A DNA stretch of 36,006 nucleotides from a virus: positions 1-36,006 of IMG/VR virus record IMGVR_UViG_3300007960_000074, one strand, 5' to 3'. A program made the translations under genes and the position numbers. The notes below the pieces were generated by a model. That model saw only the letters and a program-made list of their open reading frames with translations, had not been told where the DNA came from and searched no databases. Shown here piece after piece: positions 32,879 through 36,006 of this stretch (position 1 is its first letter; each line of letters opens with the position of its first letter).

Positions 32879-33544
32879 CTATACCCACTTAGAAAACTTT
32901 TTATTTATTAAATTTTCAGCTTTTGCCCTTACTTTTTTATTAATTGGAGGGTAGTCTTCTATATACTTTTTAAAAATTTCTAAAACTTCGACTTCTGTTT
33001 GTAGATTTACTAAGTATCCATGAGGACTTAAAGCCTTTAATCCTAATAAAATTATTAGTTTTTGTTCTTCAAAAAGGGCTTCTTTTTCTGTTAAATTATC
33101 AAGTATTTTATATACTTGAGCCTCTTGACCTTGTTCACGTATAGAAGTTCTTAATTTTCTGTGCGAGTCGTTTCTGTTAAGATTATAACATCTATCTCCC
33201 TTTCCCTTACCCACATAAAAAGGTTTATGCTGTAAGAAATAATTAGTAGCTAAATAAGTGTCTCTAATATCATGCAGTACTTTTAATGGTTGTAAGGGAT
33301 TACAATGTACATATACATAGTATTCTCCTCTATCTGTTAAAGATACCCCAGGACAGGGAATACTACGAAAATAATTTAACAAGTCTAAAATATCTGGAGC
33401 ATTTAATCTTTCACTGTTCCCATACTTAATAGGAGCGAATTTGTATTTCTGTCTAATTAACTCTTTTCTTCGTTTTTGTAATCTGCTTATAGTTTTAGAT
33501 AAATCAGATATATCATTCCAATTTACGGGTATCTCTTTTATCAT
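32879..33544 (-). CDS. GIY-YIG homing endonuclease
   Basis: 221 residues. An N-terminal basic helical region (SRLQKRRKELIRQKYKF) is followed by the GIY-YIG core: EYYVYVHCNP, FYVGKGKGDRCYNL, SIREQGQEAQVYKILDN and the catalytic Glu in EALFEEQKLI. The gene sits between the tag-coding half of the tmRNA and tRNA-Trp. There is no good ribosome site before the ATG. Confidence 0.87.
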   Translation of the reverse strand: MIKEIPVNWNDISDLSKTISRLQKRRKELIRQKYKFAPIKYGNSERLNAPDILDLLNYFRSIPCPGVSLTDRGEYYVYVHCNPLQPLKVLHDIRDTYLATNYFLQHKPFYVGKGKGDRCYNLNRNDSHRKLRTSIREQGQEAQVYKILDNLTEKEALFEEQKLIILLGLKALSPHGYLVNLQTEVEVLEIFKKYIEDYPPINKKVRAKAENLINKKFSKWV

Positions 33545-33551
33545 ATTAATA

Positions 33552-33582
33552 ATTGGGGAATTTTATAAGAAGGCTCCCCAAT
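33552..33582 (-). other. Hairpin at the 3' end of the tmRNA coding piece
   Basis: A perfect 8-bp stem ATTGGGGA/TCCCCAAT with a 15-nt loop, followed by TATTAAT. It lies 17 nt after the tag stop codon and may mark the 3' boundary of the RNA or act as a weak terminator before the GIY-YIG gene. Confidence 0.6.
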
Positions 33583-33712
33583 AGACCCCCATCTTAGCTT
33601 ATGCAGCTAGAGCGTAAATTTCATCATTTGCATTTACATTTAGTCATTTTTACGTCTTCGTTGACGAACTCTAAGAATTCCTATTATCATCCTGTCGAAA
33701 CCTTACTCGCCC
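33583..33712 (-). ncRNA. ssrA: tmRNA coding piece (tag ANDEIYALAA), permuted ssrA
   Basis: The 5' end GGGCGAG (33712-33706) leads into AAGGTTTCGACAGG, the hallmark tmRNA 5' sequence. A small PK1-like hairpin (TTCGTCAACGAA) follows. The tag frame starts at GCA 33631 and reads ANDEIYALAA with TAA at 33601-33599, very close to the E. coli tag ANDENYALAA. A short P5-like stem TAGCT/AGCTA spans the tag stop. The matching acceptor half is encoded upstream at 33819 and beyond. The exact 3' end (33583 to about 33552) is uncertain. Confidence 0.9.
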
Positions 33713-33818
33713 CTCAGAAGTAGACTAGTATACACCATAGTGTATAAGCACGAAGAATGTATCCATTCAAACCTCTTTTAGCGACTAGCGCGGGCCGTTC
33801 ACCTGTCTAATCTACTTT
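33713..33818 (-). ncRNA. Intervening segment of the permuted tmRNA
   Basis: 106 nt joining the acceptor piece (after its CCA) to the coding piece. It is closed by AAGTAGA (33817-33811) pairing with TCTACTT (33724-33718) next to the acceptor stem and contains an ATACAC/GTGTAT hairpin. Known permuted tmRNA precursors have such a segment removed during maturation. Confidence 0.7.
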
Positions 33819-33955
33819 TGGTGGACGAGAGGATATTGAAATCCTGTCCAGTATGTTTTAATGTCCTCTATTATAGAGTTAATAGTGAGGCCCACTATCA
33901 GAGGTTGAAACGCCTCACCACGCTTTCCAACTTGAAAAGATAACTATAAGGAGAG
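33819..33955 (-). ncRNA. ssrA: tmRNA acceptor piece, permuted ssrA
   Basis: The 3' end is CTCGTCC-A-CCA (33829-33819), complementary over 7 bp (one G.U) to GGGCGAG at the start of the coding piece. Before it lies a T-arm-like AGGAT-TTCAAT-ATCCT, then a helix CCTCT/AGAGG enclosing ATAGTG/CACTAT, and GTGAGGC able to pair with GCCTCAC to form a pseudoknot. The 5' boundary is estimated. No anticodon arm is present, which excludes an ordinary tRNA. Confidence 0.85.
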
Positions 33956-33959
33956 TTTT

Positions 33960-34071
33960 CTTTTTAAAGCACATCTAATTTCTTACCAGAGGATCGCTAC
34001 TCGCTCATGAAACTATCAATAACCGGCTACGATTAAAGGCTTCGCGCAAAGCATTGATGTGCTTTAAAAAG
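33960..34071 (-). ncRNA. Structured RNA segment closed by a 16-bp perfect stem
   Basis: CTTTTTAAAGCACATC (34071-34056) is the exact reverse complement of GATGTGCTTTAAAAAG (33975-33960), enclosing 80 nt with an inner GCTT...AAGC hairpin. It lies between the repeated RNA domains and the tmRNA acceptor piece. Confidence 0.75.
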
Positions 34072-34159
34072 AGCCCAGTTGTTCACTAGGTCGGGGCCTG
34101 AATTTTCCGGTGTCCAACACTTTGATATGCGTGTCTATTCACCACCCGTTTATCACTCT
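34070..34159 (-). ncRNA. Repeated RNA domain, copy B
   Basis: About 90 nt homologous to copy A. On the RNA strand it runs from AGAGTGATAAA through GAATAG, ATATCAA, TTGGAC and AAATTCAGG to GGGCTCTTT. Helices: AGAG/CTCT, CGGG/CCCG, GTG/CAC and CCTAGT/ACTGGG. The last three differ from copy A by compensatory changes. No coding frame fits. Confidence 0.8.
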
Positions 34160-34220
34160 TCTCAATTGGAACCTTATAGGAGACACCTGATGTTACTCAG
34201 CCAATTTATGTCTTTTTTAA

Positions 34221-34309
34221 AGAGCCTAGCTGTTGGCTAGGAAGCGCCCTGAATTTCCCTGGGTCCAGCCTATTGATATTTCAGCCTATTCCCAACGCTT
34301 TATCACTCT
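34221..34309 (-). ncRNA. Repeated RNA domain, copy A
   Basis: 89 nt with the same order of conserved blocks as copy B. Helices: AGAG/CTCT, AAGCG/CGCTT, GGG/CCC and CCTAGC/GCTAGG with a CAACA loop. The 61-nt linker to copy B is itself closed by AATTGG/CCAATT. Confidence 0.8.
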
Positions 34310-34336
34310 TTCTCTGCTGATGTTTTATCATATTAA

Positions 34337-34383
34337 ACTACTCCCTGTTAAGGAGGCTGGAATCAAACCAGCATATCAGTAGT
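34337..34383 (-). ncRNA. Three-way-junction element with a T-arm-like hairpin
   Basis: ACTACT/AGTAGT closes two hairpins: GCTGG-TTTGATT-CCAGC, which looks like a tRNA T-arm, and CTCC-TTAACA-GGGAG. No cognate tRNA body surrounds it, so it is interpreted as part of the larger structured RNA or as a tRNA relic. Confidence 0.6.
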
Positions 34384-34705
34384 TATTAGCAAATACCGTT
34401 GTTAGTGCGGCAAAGAATTCCGGTCCTCAGGCTTTGCAGGCCCTACTTACCCCTCCAAGTTTGCTAAGGCTTTAATGTCCTGAAGGGGGAGCCATGTCCT
34501 TCAGTAATACGGTGGAGTAAGTGTCGCCGTAATCACTATTTTGCCTATGTTATTTAGCGAGTTCTCTAGACATGCTCGACAGCTTTCCTTTACGGTAGTT
34601 CTGTGCCTTTGGTTTAAAGTGCGGGTCAACACTTAAATTATGCTCACCTGACCGAAGATTGCGATTCTACCGGAATTACTGACACTAAGTGTATGATGAG
34701 CAAAC
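34384..34705 (-). ncRNA. Non-coding, hairpin-rich 5' part of the structured RNA region
   Basis: No coding frame of note. Several stems are visible on the minus strand: CTGAAGG/CCTTCAG around 34480-34505, TACGG/CCGTA around 34509-34532 and AAGTG/CACTT around 34617-34635. Together with 33960-34383 this makes about 740 nt of RNA-like sequence between tRNA-Met and the tmRNA, the setting in which large phage RNAs such as GOLLD and ROOL occur. Assignment to either family is not possible by eye. Confidence 0.55.
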
Positions 34706-34796
34706 TGGTAGCAAGAGGTGGATTCGAACCACCGACCTACGGAATATGAGTCCGCCGTTCTGCCGCTCTGCCGCTCTGCCGCTGAACTATCCTGCT
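34706..34796 (-). tRNA. tRNA-Met (CAT anticodon) with expanded D-loop
   Basis: Acceptor AGCAGGA/TCTTGCT, anticodon arm GCGGA-CTCATAT-TCCGT, T-arm GGTGG-TTCGAAT-CCACC, and CCA encoded. The D-loop holds three tandem copies of AGCGGCAG where one copy would give a normal loop, making the gene 91 nt instead of 75. It could be elongator Met or Ile (lysidine-modified CAU). Confidence 0.85.
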
Positions 34797-34897
34797 ATAA
34801 TTAGTATTATCACTACTGCTACCATAATATCAACTATGGTAGGGGGTTCCCAAGATTCTTTAACATCCATTTTCCTCAAATGCCACATTTTAAACAT
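34787..34897 (-). CDS. Small single-pass membrane protein between tRNAs
   Basis: 36 residues, too short for usual gene finders. A perfect AGGAGG lies 5 nt before the ATG at 34897. The N-terminal half is polar/basic (MFKMWHLRKMDVKESWEPP) and the rest is a hydrophobic helix (IVDIMVAVVIILIIAG). The TAG stop lies inside the 5' part of tRNA-Met. Function unknown; possibly a small lysis or membrane effector. Confidence 0.65.
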   Translation of the reverse strand: MFKMWHLRKMDVKESWEPPTIVDIMVAVVIILIIAG

Positions 34898-34911
34898 AGA
34901 AACCTCCTAAC

Positions 34912-34989
34912 TGGTACGGGAACTCAGATTCGAACTGAGACTAACTGGTTGGAAGCCAGTCGTGCTTAGCCATTAAACACTACTCCCGC
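34912..34989 (-). tRNA. tRNA-Gly (TCC anticodon)
   Basis: Acceptor GCGGGAG/TTCCCGT, anticodon arm ACTGG-CTTCCAA-CCAGT, T-arm CTCAG-TTCGAAT-CTGAG, encoded CCA. It is the first RNA after the promoter at 35022-35050. Confidence 0.93.
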
Positions 34990-35021
34990 ACACTTTCTCT
35001 TTTTCCCAAATTTCAGAATAT

Positions 35022-35050
35022 ATTATAGGCCATTGAAGTTACAAAATCAA
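35022..35050 (-). promoter_or_regulatory. Sigma70-type promoter for the tRNA/ncRNA/tmRNA block
   Basis: TTGATT at 35050-35045, 17-nt spacer, TATAAT at 35027-35022, A-rich tract upstream. It precedes tRNA-Gly by about 30 nt. Confidence 0.85.
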
Positions 35051-35060
35051 GAACTATTTT

Positions 35061-35243
35061 TTAATATCTTCTAGTTTGACAGTTTAGATAATAGTTCTTC
35101 CCCTGCCCAGAAAGTAGGTCTAAACATTCTGAGCACCTATCTCCATATAAGATATCATACACAGGAGACTTAACTCCAACATGCTCAGCTAGTGTATCAA
35201 CAAACTCTGCCAACTCTAAAACCTTGATCTCCAAAAGTCCCAT
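35061..35243 (-). CDS. Small hypothetical protein
   Basis: 60 residues, helical N-terminal half (LLEIKVLELAEFVDTLAEHVG), with a CSEC motif and a later single Cys. It sits between tRNA-Arg and the promoter of the RNA block, with a weak ribosome site. Function unknown. Confidence 0.55.
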   Translation of the reverse strand: MGLLEIKVLELAEFVDTLAEHVGVKSPVYDILYGDRCSECLDLLSGQGKNYYLNCQTRRY

Positions 35244-35260
35244 AATAATCTCAAATAAAT

Positions 35261-35335
35261 TGGTAGGGGTGCAGGGAATCGAACCCCGATTTAAAGTTTA
35301 GAAGACTCTTGTCCTGTCCGTTAGACGACACCCCC
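35261..35335 (-). tRNA. tRNA-Arg (TCT anticodon)
   Basis: Acceptor GGGGGTG/CACCCCT, anticodon arm AGAGT-CTTCTAA-ACTTT, T-arm CGGGG-TTCGATT-CCCTG, encoded CCA. It reads the AGA/AGG codons that are rare in many gammaproteobacteria and common in AT-rich phages. Confidence 0.93.
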
Positions 35336-35343
35336 TCATCCTC

Positions 35344-35520
35344 TTATTTAGGGTAAATTGCCCTTAGTTGCTTTACTCTGACCTCTATAGCATCAATCTC
35401 TGCATTAATTTCTTCCATAGTCATATTTTTAGGTGTGGAAGACATATGGGGGTCAATAAGCCACCTACGAATGTTCTCTTTTCTAGCTCTTGCTATTGTA
35501 TCGGACAGTTTTTTACGCAC
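35344..35520 (-). CDS. Small coiled-coil hypothetical protein
   Basis: 58 residues, GTG start at 35520 overlapping the stop of the DUF5675-like gene, with AGGA 8 nt upstream. A basic N-terminus (MRKKLSDTIARARKENIRRW) is followed by a helical heptad-like tail (MTMEEINAEIDAIEVRVKQLRAIY). Function unknown. Confidence 0.6.
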   Translation of the reverse strand: MRKKLSDTIARARKENIRRWLIDPHMSSTPKNMTMEEINAEIDAIEVRVKQLRAIYPK

Positions 35521-35959
35521 TCTTAAAGTCCTGAATCTTTATTCGAACAGTGCTTCCTAGCTTATCTACCAAAGTAGCCCCGTCTCGCATTCCAGGAGTA
35601 ATATTGAAGCTCTCTTTTAAAAGCTCCATTGCTTGCGTAGAATTTACCACCTGTGGCACTTTCTTAATCATCTGCCAACCTAACCCTGGGGCGATGCAGC
35701 CATGTAGCTCACGAGCCCAGTTAGCTACATGAATATTGATCTGAGTGCGAGGCTCTGTTCCTCGCAGACGAGGAACATTTTTTACTCTTCCAGTAGTATC
35801 CCACTCTAGGGCATAAGTGCCACAAGGAATACAAGACACAAAAGGCTCATTTCTGAGCCAGGGACGTTCAATAGTATATAGGGTGAGGCCATTAGGAAGT
35901 GATAGCTCTCCTACTGTTCCTTCTGGCAAGTGTATAAATCTAGTTAGTATTAGTTGCAT
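35513..35959 (-). CDS. DUF5675-like phage protein
   Basis: 148 residues. LYTIERPWLRNEPFVSCIPCGTYALEW and ARELHGCIAPG match the DUF5675 pattern (ERPW, S-C-IP-G-Y, LHGC-APG), a phage family often found near lysis or tail genes. Conserved His and Cys hint at an enzymatic or metal site. The ATG at 35959 has AAGAGGA upstream. Confidence 0.78.
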   Translation of the reverse strand: MQLILTRFIHLPEGTVGELSLPNGLTLYTIERPWLRNEPFVSCIPCGTYALEWDTTGRVKNVPRLRGTEPRTQINIHVANWARELHGCIAPGLGWQMIKKVPQVVNSTQAMELLKESFNITPGMRDGATLVDKLGSTVRIKIQDFKSA

Positions 35960-36006
35960 TTTTCCTCTTCTTTTGGTCGCTTTCCCTGGTATCGCGCCAG
36001 GCTCTC
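35950..36006 (-). CDS. 3' end of an upstream gene (partial)
   Basis: The last 18 codons (ESLARYQGKRPKEEEKCN) of a frame open at the window edge, overlapping the DUF5675 gene start by 10 nt. Too short to identify. Confidence 0.4.
   Translation of the reverse strand, partial: ESLARYQGKRPKEEEKCN

Noticed and set aside
32390-32911. A + strand frame of 173 residues
   Set aside because: It runs antisense through tRNA-Trp and two minus-strand genes, with no ribosome site and no recognisable motif.
33545-34705. A diverged or frameshifted protein gene filling the gap
   Set aside because: No frame stays open for a useful length, and the conservation between repeats follows base pairing rather than codons.
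34689-34910. A + strand frame of 73 residues
   Set aside because: It is antisense to tRNA-Met and the small membrane ORF; the apparent protein is tRNA sequence and the D-loop repeat translated backwards.

Overview
This is an AT-rich stretch of a tailed double-stranded DNA phage genome (Caudoviricetes). It carries a phage replication, recombination and nucleotide-metabolism set, a holin/spanin lysis set, tRNAs and several homing endonucleases, and no bacterial housekeeping genes. Gene content and order (UvsW-like helicase, SbcC/SbcD pair, PD-(D/E)XK nuclease and flap exonuclease in a row; NAD-dependent DNA ligase split into two polypeptides; family A polymerase; NrdA/NrdB; PhoH) resemble the early/replication region of T5-like phages. 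That comparison is from memory. The tmRNA tag ANDEIYALAA is close to the enterobacterial/Vibrio tag, so a gammaproteobacterial, possibly marine, host is likely (inference).

Layout. Positions 1-1250 (+ strand) hold the 3' end of a Ser-rich repeat protein, probably a tail fibre or other surface structural protein, convergent with everything else. Nearly all of 1243-36006 reads on the minus strand in tightly overlapping operons. In transcription order from the right end: 36006-35344, small genes and a DUF5675-like protein; 35335-32793, an RNA-rich region with tRNA-Arg, tRNA-Gly, tRNA-Met and tRNA-Trp, about 650 nt of structured non-coding RNA with two homologous domains, and a circularly permuted (two-piece) tmRNA; 32776-32250, small genes including a Bfd-like [2Fe-2S] protein; 32205-31222, i-spanin, o-spanin and holin-like genes; 31247-25022, a glycan/methyl-transfer cluster (several glycosyltransferase-like proteins, three methyltransferases, a radical SAM enzyme, a Maf/DUF115-like protein); 24817-23053, small metabolic and regulatory genes; 23000-18649, DNA-binding proteins and the split ligase; 18555-11679, helicase, primase, DNA polymerase, PhoH and an SF2 helicase; 11631-1243, an intron-split single-stranded-DNA-binding protein, SbcD, SbcC, resolvase, flap exonuclease and ribonucleotide reductase.

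Regulation is visible. Six minus-strand promoters share an A-rich upstream tract, TTGACT (once TTGATT), a spacer of exactly 17 nt and TATAAT, and each sits at the head of a gene block. Two intrinsic terminators follow the two HTH-type DNA-binding protein genes.

Most notable are: (1) a phage-borne permuted tmRNA whose acceptor piece precedes the tag-coding piece; (2) upstream of it, a large RNA containing two ~90-nt homologous domains with compensatory base-pair changes; (3) a group I intron with a LAGLIDADG endonuclease interrupting the ssb gene, with splice sites that can be assigned to the base; (4) a tRNA-Met with a triplicated 8-nt D-loop motif; (5) an HNH endonuclease inserted at the nrdB start that carries a near copy of the nrdB 5' codons; and (6) a glycosylation cluster that could act on the Ser-rich fibre.
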